DNA of 64,000 nt from Myxococcales bacterium (lineage in GTDB: Bacteria > Myxococcota_A > Polyangia > Haliangiales > Haliangiaceae). Position 1 is the stretch's first letter. Every line of letters begins with the position of its first letter. The notes beneath the pieces were generated by a model that was given only the letters and a program-made list of their open reading frames with translations, was not told where the DNA came from and did not search any database. The stretch lies in the NCBI GenBank assembly GCA_028287135.1, contig JAQBQE010000001.1, forward strand, positions 30,546-94,545. The letters run 5' to 3'. Positions 11,100-22,314 of this stretch are shown here, in pieces. The position numbers were made by a program, and so were the translations under genes.

Positions 11100-11333
11100 G
11101 CGTAGGCGTAGGCCTAGGCGAGCATGAGCGTGGGCCGTACGAACGCACCGCACGCCTGCTAGAAGAAATCAGTAGCGGAAGGGTAGTGGTTCACGAGCGC
11201 TGCCCAACGGCGCACCGCGCGGTCGGTGGTTGCGCGGCGTTCGCGTAGACGGCGCTTGTTCACGGCGCGCCATCCGTTCGCGCATCGAGAGCCCGAGCGA
11301 TTCGTGGTGCTCGCCGAGGCCTACGCCTACGGC
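11099..11333. repeat. 25-bp inverted repeat pair spaced by 185 bp
   Basis: Bases 11099-11123 (GGCGTAGGCGTAGGCCTAGG and onward) and 11309-11333 are inverted copies matching at 23 of 25 positions. They lie exactly at the two convergent gene ends (M20 stop 11099, S9 peptidase stop 11336). The left arm also carries a short GTAGGC tandem run. The 185 bp between the arms contains no convincing gene. It could be a long-looped bidirectional terminator or the ends of a small mobile element; no target duplication is obvious. Confidence 0.6.
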
Positions 11334-11335
11334 GG

Positions 11336-13333
11336 TCAGCGCCCGAGCAGGTGCTTCTCGAAGAACGCGACCGTGTGACCCGTCTGGAGCACGCGATTCG
11401 AGCGCTTGCTCGCGCCGTGGCCCTCGTCGGCAAACAGGATCAGCCCGCCCGGAATCTTCCGGCGCTCGAGCTCCCGGTAGACCTGCACCGCTTCACCGAC
11501 CGGCACGCGCGGATCGTTGACGCCCTGGATCACCAGCAGCGGCGCCTTGATCTTCCCGATGTGGGTGATCGGTGACAGCTGCGTGAGCGCCTCGCGATCC
11601 TTGACCGGATCGCCGTACTCGCTGGTGCGCAGGATCCGCCGGTAGGGCGCGGTGTTCATCAGGAACGTGTAGAGGTTGCTGATCCCCACGTTTGCCACAC
11701 CCGCGTCGTACGCACCGGCGAAGAACGTCATCGCCATCAGGGACGAGTAGCCCCCGTAGCTGCCCCCCATCACGCCGATCCGCGGTGGCTTGCCATCGCG
11801 TCCCCAGTTCGCCCGGATGAACCTGGCCGCATCCTCGATGTCGCTCACGACATTCAAGCGCTTGGGGCCGTCATCCGCGTGCAGCCATGCCTTGCCGTAC
11901 CCCGTCGAGCCGCGCACGTTCGGCTGGACGAAGATGAAGCCCGCGTCGACGAACAGCTGCGCGCCAGCGGAGAACCCGGCCACCGACTGACCCTCGGGGC
12001 CGCCATGGAAATCCACAACGACGGGGCAGGGACCGGTGCCCGCACACGCCTGGGGGCGGCGCACGAACATCGGGATCTTGGTGCCGTCACGCGCGGGATA
12101 GAACTCGAGCGTCGCCTTTGCGAACTGCTTGGTGTCGATCTCGGGCGTCATCGGCAGGCGCCACGTGGTGGCCTTCCGGGTCTTCCAGTCGTAGGTCACG
12201 CTGGTCGACGGCAGGGTCGCTCCATCGACGGAGAGCTGGACGAACCGGCCGTTGCGCGACACGCCCGACAACACGACGTTCTCGGCCTCGGGCAGCCTGG
12301 GCAGCGCGAGCGGCTTCAGCGTCTTCGCGTCGACGACCTGGAGCTGCTGATAGCCGTCGGCGTTGATGCGGAAATAGATCCGCGTCCGCGTCTCGTCGAT
12401 CGTGAAGCTCTCGACGTCGTGCTTGATGTCGGGGGTGATCGGCGTGAGCTTGCCGTTCTCGAGGCTGTAGACCCGCTGGAAGTCGCCGAGCTTGTTGGTG
12501 CGGACCAGCACCTGCCCGGGCCGGGCGCCGAACGCCACGTCGTACTCCTCGGACTCGCCTTGTCCGAGCAGCGGCGTCAGCTTCTTCGTCGCGAGCTCGT
12601 ACTGAAACACCTCGGACTGCGCATTGCCGAGCTCCTTGACCATCAGCCAGGTCGCCCCCCGGTGGTCGGCGATGTACCAGAGGCCGGGCGTGTCGAACAC
12701 GAGCTCCTTCGTGCCCGCCTTCACATCGAACCGGTAGATCGCGTACGACGCCGGATCGATGTCGTTCGCCTTGAAGTACAGCGTCTTCGCGTCGTCCTCG
12801 ATGAACTGCAGCGAGGTCTGGACCTTGGGCGTGTGCTGCACGATGCGCAGCGCTCCACCGTCGGGGCTCATCAGGTAAAGCCCGGGATTCTCCTGTCCAC
12901 CGACATCCCGGCTGACCGCGATGAACGAATCATCCGGCGCGAGCCCCACCACGCCCGTCCGATCCTCACCACCTGTCAGCTGGAGCGGGAACTTCATCGG
13001 CCCGTCCTGGCGCCAGACCTGGTTCGTGCCGGTGACCGAGGACGTGTAGTACATCCGATCGCCCCTGGCCGTGATCGCGCCGCTGCCGGCGCCACGGACG
13101 TCGAGCATTGCCTGCATCCGCCGCGAGACCTGCGCATCGAGCGCCGGCGCAGCGAACTTCGCAATCTCCTCGGGCGCCATGCTCTCGGCGCCGAGGCCGG
13201 TGTAGCCGGCCGGAGCTGTCACCGGCGGCTTCTTGGCCGGCCGTGGCGAATCGAACGGCGACGATTTGGCGTTGTCCGCCACGGCAACGGGCGCGACCAC
13301 GCACAGCAGGGGCAGGACGATCCACCGGTTCAT
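11336..13333 (-). CDS. Secreted S9-family prolyl oligopeptidase-like peptidase
   Basis: The 665-aa protein starts with a signal peptide ([19 protein letters not shown]) when read from ATG 13333; the GTG 18 nt upstream would only add six residues. A beta-propeller-like region follows. The C-terminal alpha/beta hydrolase domain has the nucleophile in GGSYGGYSS, the acid in GVNDPRVP, and the histidine in DEGHGASKR. This is the acylaminoacyl peptidase/dipeptidyl peptidase (S9) layout, acting on short peptides in the periplasm. TACGTT lies 8 nt before the ATG with no Shine-Dalgarno sequence, fitting the window's leaderless pattern. Confidence 0.88.
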   Translation of the reverse strand: MNRWIVLPLLCVVAPVAVADNAKSSPFDSPRPAKKPPVTAPAGYTGLGAESMAPEEIAKFAAPALDAQVSRRMQAMLDVRGAGSGAITARGDRMYYTSSVTGTNQVWRQDGPMKFPLQLTGGEDRTGVVGLAPDDSFIAVSRDVGGQENPGLYLMSPDGGALRIVQHTPKVQTSLQFIEDDAKTLYFKANDIDPASYAIYRFDVKAGTKELVFDTPGLWYIADHRGATWLMVKELGNAQSEVFQYELATKKLTPLLGQGESEEYDVAFGARPGQVLVRTNKLGDFQRVYSLENGKLTPITPDIKHDVESFTIDETRTRIYFRINADGYQQLQVVDAKTLKPLALPRLPEAENVVLSGVSRNGRFVQLSVDGATLPSTSVTYDWKTRKATTWRLPMTPEIDTKQFAKATLEFYPARDGTKIPMFVRRPQACAGTGPCPVVVDFHGGPEGQSVAGFSAGAQLFVDAGFIFVQPNVRGSTGYGKAWLHADDGPKRLNVVSDIEDAARFIRANWGRDGKPPRIGVMGGSYGGYSSLMAMTFFAGAYDAGVANVGISNLYTFLMNTAPYRRILRTSEYGDPVKDREALTQLSPITHIGKIKAPLLVIQGVNDPRVPVGEAVQVYRELERRKIPGGLILFADEGHGASKRSNRVLQTGHTVAFFEKHLLGR

Positions 13334-13393
13334 CACCGGCGAACGTATCACTACCGATGCTGCACGCAGCCGCGATTTTGCGGCCGCAGCGCC

Positions 13394-14797
13394 TTACATC
13401 TCGACGTGGCCGCGGTGCTCGCGCTCGAGGGCGCGCTTCAGCTTGTCGAGGGCCGAGTTCTGGATCTGACGGATGCGCTCGCGCGACAGGTGATACTGGT
13501 CGCCGATCTCGCGGAACGTCCGCTCCTCGTCGTCGCCGAGCCCGAAGCGCTTGGTCAGCACGTCGGCCTCGATCGGAGACAGGTGATGAAGCAGACGCTT
13601 GACCTGACCGGTCAGCGTATCCGTCGTCATGTTGTCCTCGGGCGAATGCTCCTCGGAGTTCGGATCGGCCATCGTGTCGCCGAAGCTGCGATCGTCGTCA
13701 TCGTGGACCGGCCGGTCGAGGGACATCGGCTGACCCATGATGTAGCGATGCATCTGGTTGAGCTTGGCGAGCGGCACGCGCGCCGCCTTGGCAAGCTCCT
13801 GTGGCGTCGGCGGACGACCGAGCTCTCCGACCAGACCCTGCCGCACCTTCTCGAGCTGCTGCTGCGCCTCGAGCATGTGCACAGGGATCCGGACCGCGCG
13901 CGCCTTGTCCGCGAGCGCGCGACCGATCGCATGCCGGATCCACCAGCACGCGTACGTCGAGAACCGGAGACCACGGCGGTAGTCGAACCGCGACACCGCG
14001 TGCATCAGACCGAGATTGCCTTCCTGGATCAGGTCGGCGAGCGGCATGCCGCCACGGTCGTAGCGACGCGCCATCGTGACGACGAGACGCAGGTTCGCGC
14101 GCACGAACTCGTCGCGCAGGTTCGCGGCGTCGCGATGTGCCTGACGAACGTCATCGAAGAACGCGCCCGCATCGCGCGCGCCGCCCTCCGACCACCAGCT
14201 CTCCTGGCCGGCGATTGCGGCCTCCCGCGCACGGTAGAGCTCGCGCACCACCGCATCGATGTGAACGCGATCGAGATCGAGCGCGCGCATCTCCTTCGCG
14301 TATTCCTTGGCAGCGACCGCAAGCTTCTTCTGGAGCTTGCTGTCCTTCTGCGCCTTCTTCGACTTCAGCATCTCGTCGAGCACCTTCTGCAGCTTCGGGA
14401 ACTTCACCGGCTGCTCGAGGTTGGGCTCGACGATCGCGAGAAGCGGACGTACGACATCGGCGCGCGAGAGCACACGCTCCCACGTCAGGATCTCGGTGTC
14501 CTCGATGCCCTGGGACAGCTCGCGCTCGTCCTCGGGCGTGAGCAGGTCGTGCTCCGCCAGCTGGCGGAAGTACGCCGCCAGGTGATCATCAGAATCCGGG
14601 GATCGCATCGGTCGCACCGCCTTGACGGCGACGGCCGGAGCCTCGGCATCGGGAGCGAGCGGCGTTGCCACAGCGCCAGGTGCTGCTGCGCGATTCTGTC
14701 GCGTCCCCACCGTCTGGTGCGGACGCGTCACAGCCTTGGCCGTTGTCGCGCGACGCGACCCGTGTTGCGCTCGACGAGCTGATTGCGTGGTGGCCAT
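13394..14797 (-). CDS. Sigma-70 family (group 1/2) RNA polymerase sigma factor
   Basis: The 467-aa protein begins with a basic, disordered tail (about 60 residues), then region 1.2 ([21 protein letters not shown]) and a 120-residue spacer rich in Lys and Glu. Region 2 follows with [23 protein letters not shown] and [17 protein letters not shown], then region 3 ([18 protein letters not shown]) and region 4 with the helix-turn-helix [20 protein letters not shown]. There is no obvious region 1.1, so it is more likely an alternative primary-like (RpoS/SigB-type) factor than the housekeeping RpoD. AGGGAG precedes the ATG by about 9 nt. Confidence 0.9.
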   Translation of the reverse strand: MATTQSARRAQHGSRRATTAKAVTRPHQTVGTRQNRAAAPGAVATPLAPDAEAPAVAVKAVRPMRSPDSDDHLAAYFRQLAEHDLLTPEDERELSQGIEDTEILTWERVLSRADVVRPLLAIVEPNLEQPVKFPKLQKVLDEMLKSKKAQKDSKLQKKLAVAAKEYAKEMRALDLDRVHIDAVVRELYRAREAAIAGQESWWSEGGARDAGAFFDDVRQAHRDAANLRDEFVRANLRLVVTMARRYDRGGMPLADLIQEGNLGLMHAVSRFDYRRGLRFSTYACWWIRHAIGRALADKARAVRIPVHMLEAQQQLEKVRQGLVGELGRPPTPQELAKAARVPLAKLNQMHRYIMGQPMSLDRPVHDDDDRSFGDTMADPNSEEHSPEDNMTTDTLTGQVKRLLHHLSPIEADVLTKRFGLGDDEERTFREIGDQYHLSRERIRQIQNSALDKLKRALEREHRGHVEM

Positions 14798-15152
14798 GGC
14801 GAGTTACTCCCTATCCTCGTGATGAGACGACGTGTGGAACCGAACCGTTGCACCCTGGCTTCGATTCCCGTCACAGGAGTACGAGCGAGGACACATAACC
14901 GTTACCCGTGCACGATGCGCACCGATCACCGTCGGCGAACCTCGTCAATGAGGTAGGTGCAGATCTGCCCGAGCAAAACCAGATGCTTGGCGGGTCGCTG
15001 TCTTCCGTTTCAGGAAATCAGCAGGGGCGCACTCTGGATCGGAACGCTGTTTTGTCCAGGAGAAAGGATCTGGGTGTCAGACTGACTGACAATCATCGAC
15101 GAAGCGACAGGCTGCGACACGGGCGCCAACTGACCGGCGTGTCATTGCCGCA
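14798..15152. other. 355-bp intergenic region upstream of the sigma-factor gene
   Basis: I see no gene here. It has lower G+C than its surroundings and holds the 5' region of the sigma-factor gene (minus strand) and the 3' end of the NUDIX gene. A 98-codon plus-strand frame at 14908-15204 starts with GTG, has no ribosome site, has composition unlike the neighbours and overlaps NUDIX, so it is not called. No clear hairpin plus T-run is seen. Confidence 0.6.
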
Positions 15153-15608
15153 CTACGCCGATGTTTTTTCGGCAGCTGTCGTACCGTTCTCGGCGCCCAG
15201 GTGACGCTGCAATCGATCCAGCAAGGCGGCCTGGTCGGGATGGATGATCCGCCGGGCCCGCGTGATCTCGATGAACTCGACCTTGTCGACTTCCCACGAC
15301 GCGCAGCGGGGCGCGGCATCGACCGGGGCAGGAGCTGCGTACGCGTGAACGCGTTTCTTGGATCGCGTGTAATCGACGAAGCCCATGTCGATCAGAGGAG
15401 TCGTGATGTCGAGGCCGGTCTCCTCGAGCGTCTCGCGCCGGGCGGTCGCCTCGAGGGTCTCATCCGGGTCAGGGGCGCCCTTGGGGATTCCCCAGGGTGC
15501 GCGCCGGTTGTAGTTGCCGGCCGGATGGACGAGCAGGACCTCGACGGAATCGTTGACGTACCGGTAGAGCAGGGTGCCTGAGGAGAGCTTTGCGCGTGTC
15601 TCCGGCAT
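15153..15608 (-). CDS. NUDIX hydrolase
   Basis: From ATG 15608 the protein is 151 aa, a normal size for a single NUDIX domain. The NUDIX box is intact: GAPDPDETLEATARRETLEE followed by TG, matching GX5EX7REUXEEXGU and providing the Mg-binding glutamates. Before it come the first beta strands with LLVHPAGNYNRRAPWGIPKG. The substrate (nucleoside diphosphate linked to X) cannot be predicted. An in-frame start 81 nt upstream (15689) exists, but the extra residues look unlike the family, so the internal ATG is preferred. Confidence 0.85.
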   Translation of the reverse strand: MPETRAKLSSGTLLYRYVNDSVEVLLVHPAGNYNRRAPWGIPKGAPDPDETLEATARRETLEETGLDITTPLIDMGFVDYTRSKKRVHAYAAPAPVDAAPRCASWEVDKVEFIEITRARRIIHPDQAALLDRLQRHLGAENGTTAAEKTSA

Positions 15609-15741
15609 CCCACATTGACCGTGCAAGACGGGGCCGTGCAAAGCAAGCATCTTGCAGTCGATTCGAGCAATCTCACGGGGTTGTCCCAACTGTTGCGCCG
15701 GTCGTGGTGCCCCGAACTGGGCGGGTGTACCGTCGAACGGG

Positions 15742-16038
15742 ATGAGCTCAGATCAGCGTCAGGCGTGGTTTGCTCGGATGATGGAATCGGGCCTCGAGCA
15801 CTCGATCTTCCAGCCGAGCGACGTGCTCGCACACGCAACCCCGGATGTGCTCGCGACTCATCTTCCGCCTGAGCTCCTGAGCAAGGTGCTCCAGGCTTCT
15901 CTCGCATCGGGGTCGATGACTCCCGATCGCGTGCTCGAGACGGTAACGCCGGATCTCCTCGCCAAGCACCTGCCGCATGACGTGCTGTGGGCCTGCATCG
16001 CCGCGGCCGCTGCCCGCTCCGGGGTCTCGACGTCGTGA
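15742..16038 (+). CDS. Small helical-module protein, copy 1
   Basis: I do not recognise this 98-aa protein. It consists of one alpha-helical module in which the phrase TPDVLATHLP (about residues 33-42) recurs as TPDLLAKHLP (about 70-79), each followed by a hydrophobic helix (PELLSKVL, HDVLWACI). The neighbouring gene at 16035 begins with the same module aligned without gaps (about half of positions identical near the N-terminus), so the pair is a tandem duplication. The stop overlaps the next start by 4 nt (GTGA). TACCGT lies 8 nt before the ATG, with no ribosome site. Confidence 0.7.
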   Translation: MSSDQRQAWFARMMESGLEHSIFQPSDVLAHATPDVLATHLPPELLSKVLQASLASGSMTPDRVLETVTPDLLAKHLPHDVLWACIAAAAARSGVSTS

Positions 16039-16814
16039 ACATGAAGGCGTTCTTCGTCGATGCGCTGACCTCGGCGCTCGACCTCGGCATCGCGACGCCG
16101 GAGGACCTTCTCCGGCACGTCACGCCTGACGTGCTCGCTGCGAATCTGCCGCGTCCGCTGTGGGCACGCCTGCTCACGGCGTGCGTCGGAGCCTCGCGCG
16201 TCGACGCGCAGCTCGTCGTCGAGACGCTCGGCGTGTCGAACCTGTGCGAGCACATGCCAGCTGCCGTGATCTGGTCGTGCGTCGCCGAGGTTGGTCAGCG
16301 CTCGCTCGGTGATGCTGCCACTGCCGCTCCGGCGATCGTCACACGACCGGCGGCCAAGGCGGCCGCCACGCCGCTCTCGATCACGAGCCCGCCCGCACCG
16401 GATCCGGTGAAGACGCCGGCCTCGCCGCCGCCCGCCGTCCGTGGTCCGAGCATTCCGGCACCCGGCACGAGCTCGGACACCGACGAGGATCGCGCACCGC
16501 TGCGCGCACGGACGCCGACCCGTCAGCCGTTCCGCGCGACCAGCACCGGCATCGGCCGCCTCGCGAACACGACCAGCTCCCGTCGCCCACAGGCGCAGGC
16601 ACCTGCGCCCGCACCGGTCACGCTCGATCCGACGACGGAACGTCCCGTGCGTCGCGGCGAGACCGTGGTCGAAGCCGAGGTCGAGGTGGAGACACCCGCT
16701 CGCGAGGACTGGCGCAATGCGCTCGCCGTCGAGGACGAGCAGCTCGTCGACTGGTCATCGTCGGAAGAGACGCTGACCGCTGCCGGCGACGACCCGACGT
16801 TTCGCAAGCGCTAG
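16035..16814 (+). CDS. Helical-module protein with long Pro/Arg-rich tail, copy 2
   Basis: This 259-aa protein begins with the same module as copy 1: TPEDLLRHVTPDVLAANLP, then VVETLGVSNLCEHMPAAVIW. About 150 low-complexity residues rich in Pro, Ala, Thr and Arg follow, ending in an acidic segment (EDEQLVDWSSSEETL). Start is GTG 16035, overlapping the copy 1 stop, or ATG 16041. The architecture suggests an interaction module plus a flexible linker; function is unknown. Translational coupling with copy 1 suggests that the two act as a pair. Confidence 0.7.
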   Translation: MNMKAFFVDALTSALDLGIATPEDLLRHVTPDVLAANLPRPLWARLLTACVGASRVDAQLVVETLGVSNLCEHMPAAVIWSCVAEVGQRSLGDAATAAPAIVTRPAAKAAATPLSITSPPAPDPVKTPASPPPAVRGPSIPAPGTSSDTDEDRAPLRARTPTRQPFRATSTGIGRLANTTSSRRPQAQAPAPAPVTLDPTTERPVRRGETVVEAEVEVETPAREDWRNALAVEDEQLVDWSSSEETLTAAGDDPTFRKR

Positions 16815-16815
16815 G

Positions 16816-16974
16816 TCACGTCGCCCGACGACCGCGGGCGGCGCCGACGAAGTGCGCGATCAGCGCGACCACCGCGAGGATCACGAGCACGTGGATGATC
16901 CCCGAGGCGACGTGGAACACGGTGAAGCCGAGCAGCCAGGCGATGCCGAGAATCACTGCAAGTGCGATCAGCAT
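16816..16974 (-). CDS. 52-aa lmo0937/DUF5670-type membrane protein
   Basis: Read on the minus strand, this small gene encodes two hydrophobic segments: residues about 2-19 (LIALAVILGIAWLLGFTV) and 26-44 (IIHVLVILAVVALIAHFVG), then a basic tail. The AVILxIxWLLG...GxIIHVLxVIA pattern matches the lmo0937 family of tiny stress-associated membrane proteins. A consensus ribosome site, AGGAGG, lies 7 nt before the ATG. It ends 1 nt after the stop of the convergent plus-strand gene. Confidence 0.8.
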   Translation of the reverse strand: MLIALAVILGIAWLLGFTVFHVASGIIHVLVILAVVALIAHFVGAARGRRAT

Positions 16975-17182
16975 GGTGATGTCCTCCTGGTCCGAGGAGA
17001 TTGCATAGACCTCGCCAGCTCCGCTGCCATGTAGATCCGGGCCTCTACACTGCGAGCGGCCCGTTGCTCGACGAGCACACCGCGGTACCGGCGCCGGATT
17101 CTGCGCTCACGTTGCGAAGGTTCGCGCACGTGCGTCGTGCGCGCGCTCAGGATTGTTGGCAGCCGACGGCCCGAAACGTGAC

Positions 17183-17213
17183 GACGCCCGGGACCTTTCG
17201 GTCACCGGGCGTC
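17183..17213 (-). terminator. GC-rich hairpin downstream of tRNA-Val
   Basis: The arms GACGCCCGG (17183-17191) and CCGGGCGTC (17205-17213) are fully complementary, and inner bases GACC/GGTC extend the stem around a TTTC loop. It begins about 14 nt after the tRNA 3' end in the minus direction. Only a short T run (CGTTT) follows on the minus strand, so it may work as a weak terminator or processing barrier. Confidence 0.65.
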
Positions 17214-17227
17214 TCGTGTCGCGTCGT

Positions 17228-17302
17228 TGGTGGGCGTTGAGGGGATTGAACCCCCGACTTATTCCGTGTGAAGGAATCACTCTCCCGCTGAGTTAAACGC
17301 CC
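17228..17302 (-). tRNA. tRNA-Val(CAC)
   Basis: On the minus strand the cloverleaf is complete. The acceptor stem is GGGCGTT/AACGCCC, the D-stem ACTC/GAGT, and the anticodon stem ATTCC/GGAAT with loop TTCACAC, giving anticodon CAC for valine GUG codons. The T-arm is GGGGG TTCAATC CCCTC. The discriminator A at 17231 is followed by an encoded CCA at 17228-17230. A consensus promoter lies just upstream. Confidence 0.95.
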
Positions 17303-17313
17303 TGAGGGCCATG

Positions 17314-17342
17314 GAATTACCGCTCGCGCGGCGCGCTGTCAA
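17314..17342 (-). promoter_or_regulatory. Sigma-70 promoter of tRNA-Val
   Basis: On the minus strand there is TTGACA (17342-17337), a 17-nt spacer, then TAATTC (17319-17314). The -10 box ends 11 nt before the first base of the tRNA, so transcription would start about 4-5 nt upstream of the mature 5' end. The -35 box is a perfect consensus. Confidence 0.85.
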
Positions 17343-17407
17343 CCTGTCTGAGTTCTCACCGACGCGCCAAGGGTGGGTCTCTGCGGGGGCGTGATACGAC
17401 AGGCCCC

Positions 17408-17803
17408 ATGCAACGCACCATCGTCAGCACCGCGCAGGCGCCTGCCGCGATCGGCCCGTACTCGCAGGCCGTGGCCGTCACCGTCGGGGATGGCAAGCAG
17501 ATGATCTTCTGCTCGGGCCAGATCGCCCTCGATCCGGCGACCGGAGCGATGGTCGACGGGGACGTCTCGGCCCAGACCCGGCAGGTCCTGGCCAACCTCG
17601 GCGCGGTGCTCGAGGCCGCCGGGGCCTCGTTCGCGAACGTCGTGAAGACCACGATCTTCCTCGCGGATATGGCTGATTTCGCGACGGTGAACGCGCTCTA
17701 CGGCGAGCGATTCCCGACCGAGCCGCCGGCCCGCGCGACGGTGCAGGCCTCCGGGCTGCCCAAGAACGCTCGCGTCGAGATCGACGCGATCGCGATCGTC
17801 TGA
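17408..17803 (+). CDS. ridA: RidA family enamine/imine deaminase
   Basis: The 131-aa protein is a typical YjgF/YER057c/UK114 member. It has [12 protein letters not shown] near the N-terminus, [15 protein letters not shown], the helix with [19 protein letters not shown], and the [20 protein letters not shown] segment (split) with the active-site arginine. RidA hydrolyses reactive 2-aminoacrylate and related enamines formed by PLP enzymes. It sits 20 nt before acsA on the same strand, so the two may be co-transcribed. TACGAC lies 7 nt before the ATG and there is no ribosome site. Confidence 0.92.
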   Translation: MQRTIVSTAQAPAAIGPYSQAVAVTVGDGKQMIFCSGQIALDPATGAMVDGDVSAQTRQVLANLGAVLEAAGASFANVVKTTIFLADMADFATVNALYGERFPTEPPARATVQASGLPKNARVEIDAIAIV

Positions 17804-17823
17804 TCCCCTACCAAGGAGCGCGC

Positions 17824-19821
<1,998 letters not shown>

Positions 19822-19826
19822 GCGGA

Positions 19827-21563
19827 CTACGGCGCGGTCGTAGCGGTAGCGGCCAGCGACGTCACCGGCGCGGTGTCGACCGCGGACGTCTCGCCCTCGA
19901 GCGCCTCCGGGTCGGTCTCCTCGGCTTCCTCGAGCGCGGGCGGCACGGCGGCGGGCGGTGGCCCCACCGTGGGCACGCTGACCTTCATGGTCTTCGACAG
20001 GTAGTTGCACAGGGTGCTGAGCACCTGGTCGTGGGCCTTGCGAACGCGCCCCTTGGCGATCGGGACGTCGGTGTTCGTGATCAGCGAGAACGCGAGCGGG
20101 CGCGTCGGATCGAGGTCGAGGATGCCCGACATCGCGATCACCGTCGACAGCGTGCCGGTCTTGCCGCGAACGCGCGCGCGGAGGTCGGAGTCGCGCAGGC
20201 GGTGGCGCAGCGTCCCATCGGTCCGTGCGATCGACAGCGAATCGAGCCACGCCTGCGAGACCGACGGATCGACATCATCATCACCGGCGAAGCCACCCGC
20301 GCTGCGGACCACGGCGACCAGATCCGTCGGGGTGATCTGGGTGCGGTACGACAGCCCCGAGCCGGTGTCGAGCACGAGGCCTTTGGTGGCGAGGTGGGGA
20401 TGACGCGCCAGCCAGCCGTACATCGCCTCGAGGGCGACGGTCATCGATGGCGGCTGACGGCGAACGAGCGCGGACGCGGTCATGATCACGCGATCCGCGA
20501 GCCAGTTGACGCTCCACTTGTTGACGCGCGACACGATGTCCGCGAGCCGGCGCGAGTCGTGACGACCGAGCTCGACGGGCAGGGCGCCCGTGCCGACCGC
20601 ATCGCCGATGAAATCACCGAGCTCCATGATCTTCATGTCGCCGGTGAACGAGATCGAGTGGGCACGCAACGAAGCGCGCATCGCATACGCCGCGGTCGCC
20701 GTGCGCTCGCGCGTCCACAGCGGATACATCGTCGACGCGCCCTTGCCGATCGTCCCACCGATCGTCACGGTGATCGTGGGGGCCGCTCCGTCGCGCTTCG
20801 TGGTCTCGGTCTTGTAGGTCAGGCGCGACCGCTTCATCGCGCGCTTGCTCGTCGTCGCCGTGACCACGACGGTGACGTGCTCGGCGCCGAGCGGCACAAC
20901 GGCGGTCGGCGGCTGACCCGGCTCGCCCGCTGTCACCTCGATCGGGACGATCGCGCGGAAGATGCCATCGCGGGTCGGATCGGCGCCGACGACGATATTG
21001 CCATCGATCGCGGTGATCCCCCGCGCGGCGACGGCAGCGGCGATGTCGTCGAGATCGGAGGCGGACAGGGTCGGGTCGTAGCTGCCGAGCAAGAACACGT
21101 CGCCCTTGACCACGCCCTGGTGGGGCTCGGGGCCGAGCAGGCGCGTCGGATAACGGAACTCGGGGCCGAGCAGCTCGAGTGCCGTCGCGGTCGAGATCAT
21201 CTTCACGTTCGACGCGGGATTGAACGAGTCGGTCGCGTTGACCGCGAACAGCGGCTCGCCGGTCCTGGCATTCGCGACGAGCAACCCGGTGACGCCGTTG
21301 CGCAGGCCCGGCCCGCGCAGGAGCTTCATGATCGTCTTCGCGGTCTCTTCCTCGATCGTCAGCGGCTCTTCGCGGCGGCCGACGATCTCGCGGGCAGGGC
21401 GCAGCTCGCCGGCGCGCGTGATCGCCACGCGGGCCGAGGCGCCTTTCTTCGTCGCAGCGAGCGCGGCCTTCGCGGGCCGCTTGCTGCGGCTCGCAGGCTT
21501 GGCCGCCACGGGGGCGACCAGGGCGAGGACGAGGGCAGCGACCAGCGCGACGCGTGCGTTCAT
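19827..21563 (-). CDS. dacB: D-alanyl-D-alanine carboxypeptidase/endopeptidase (PBP4, S13)
   Basis: From ATG 21563 the protein is 578 aa with a signal peptide (VALVAALVLALVAPVAA). It has the three penicillin-binding motifs: Ser118-x-x-Lys121 in FNPASNVKM, SVN in KWSVNWLAD, and KTG in RGKTGTLSTV. The insert domain between the first two motifs is typical for class C PBP4 proteins, which trim or open peptidoglycan stem peptides in the periplasm. The C-terminal 70 residues are an acidic, Pro/Ala-rich extension. GAGGGA precedes the ATG. The start overlaps the Smr gene stop by 4 nt, so the two are translationally coupled. Confidence 0.92.
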   Translation of the reverse strand: MNARVALVAALVLALVAPVAAKPASRSKRPAKAALAATKKGASARVAITRAGELRPAREIVGRREEPLTIEEETAKTIMKLLRGPGLRNGVTGLLVANARTGEPLFAVNATDSFNPASNVKMISTATALELLGPEFRYPTRLLGPEPHQGVVKGDVFLLGSYDPTLSASDLDDIAAAVAARGITAIDGNIVVGADPTRDGIFRAIVPIEVTAGEPGQPPTAVVPLGAEHVTVVVTATTSKRAMKRSRLTYKTETTKRDGAAPTITVTIGGTIGKGASTMYPLWTRERTATAAYAMRASLRAHSISFTGDMKIMELGDFIGDAVGTGALPVELGRHDSRRLADIVSRVNKWSVNWLADRVIMTASALVRRQPPSMTVALEAMYGWLARHPHLATKGLVLDTGSGLSYRTQITPTDLVAVVRSAGGFAGDDDVDPSVSQAWLDSLSIARTDGTLRHRLRDSDLRARVRGKTGTLSTVIAMSGILDLDPTRPLAFSLITNTDVPIAKGRVRKAHDQVLSTLCNYLSKTMKVSVPTVGPPPAAVPPALEEAEETDPEALEGETSAVDTAPVTSLAATATTAP

Positions 21564-22081
21564 CGGTTCCCTCGCAGCATCAGGTAGGTCGCGCCTTCTC
21601 CACCGTCGGCAGGCGCGGCGGTCGACAGGGCACGGACGAACCCGGAGCACTCGCCGAGGAGCTCGCCGAGGACAGCTTCGCGCAGGGGCGCGCCATGATC
21701 CGAGTGCGTTCCCTTGCCATGCACGAGCAGTACGCATCGGCGACCGATCCGGTTCGCCTCGAGCAGGAACACGCGCAACCGCGCGACACCCTTCTCGACC
21801 GTCTCGCCGTGCAGGTCGAGGGTGTCCTCGATGTGGACCTTGCCGCGACGTAGCTCGGCGGCCTGCGTGTGTGACACACCCGGCGCGCGTGCCGCGTAGC
21901 GATGTCCGTCGCCTTCGACGGTCAGCGAGATCGCCGGTGGCAACGTCGCGACGCGGACCACGGCGGCCGGCTTCACGGCCACCGGCACGCGATCACGACC
22001 GTTCAGCGGCGTCGCGCCACCGATCGCCTCGAGGAACAATGCCTGCTCCTCTGCAGACACGGCCGGTCGCTTGCGTGACAC
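21560..22081 (-). CDS. Smr-domain protein
   Basis: From GTG 22081 the protein is 173 aa, starting at VSRKRPAVSAEEQALFLEAI, which matches how this family begins; a longer frame to 22150 is possible. The C-terminal Smr (MutS2-related) domain is clear: DTLDLHGETVEKGVARLRVF, then CVLLVHGKGTHS. Smr domains bind or nick DNA or RNA (mismatch, branched structures, collided ribosomes). The gene overlaps dacB by ATGA; this pairing is probably for co-expression only. Confidence 0.8.
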   Translation of the reverse strand: MSRKRPAVSAEEQALFLEAIGGATPLNGRDRVPVAVKPAAVVRVATLPPAISLTVEGDGHRYAARAPGVSHTQAAELRRGKVHIEDTLDLHGETVEKGVARLRVFLLEANRIGRRCVLLVHGKGTHSDHGAPLREAVLGELLGECSGFVRALSTAAPADGGEGATYLMLRGNR

Positions 22082-22314
22082 CCATTGATTGTGTACCCGG
22101 TCGGACCAAGCTCCGCCAGAAATCTGGATCACATGAGGGATACGCCGCACGCTGTCGCTTGTTCACGGGTGACAACTTCCACACATGTGGTTGTTGCAGC
22201 GGGGGCGGAGCGCCGCTTCGTTGTATTTGGCAACGCTGGCGCGGCTTTGGCCCCACGTCCCTTGCACAGCCTCGTGGGCGCGGGCAACGTGCGCCGCCTC
22301 GGAGGTAGTAACTG

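Noticed and set aside
11879..14782. 967-codon plus-strand open frame opposite the S9 peptidase and sigma factor
   Set aside because: Antisense shadow of two well-supported genes. The product is low-complexity and Arg/Asp/His-rich, with no recognisable domain or signal peptide.
14908..15204. 98-codon frame in the intergenic region
   Set aside because: GTG start without ribosome site or -10, atypical composition, and overlap with the NUDIX gene.
16035..16041. Possible frameshift joining the two helical-module genes into one protein
   Set aside because: Each gene has a complete module of its own and a GTGA coupling overlap, so two proteins from duplication explain the data better.
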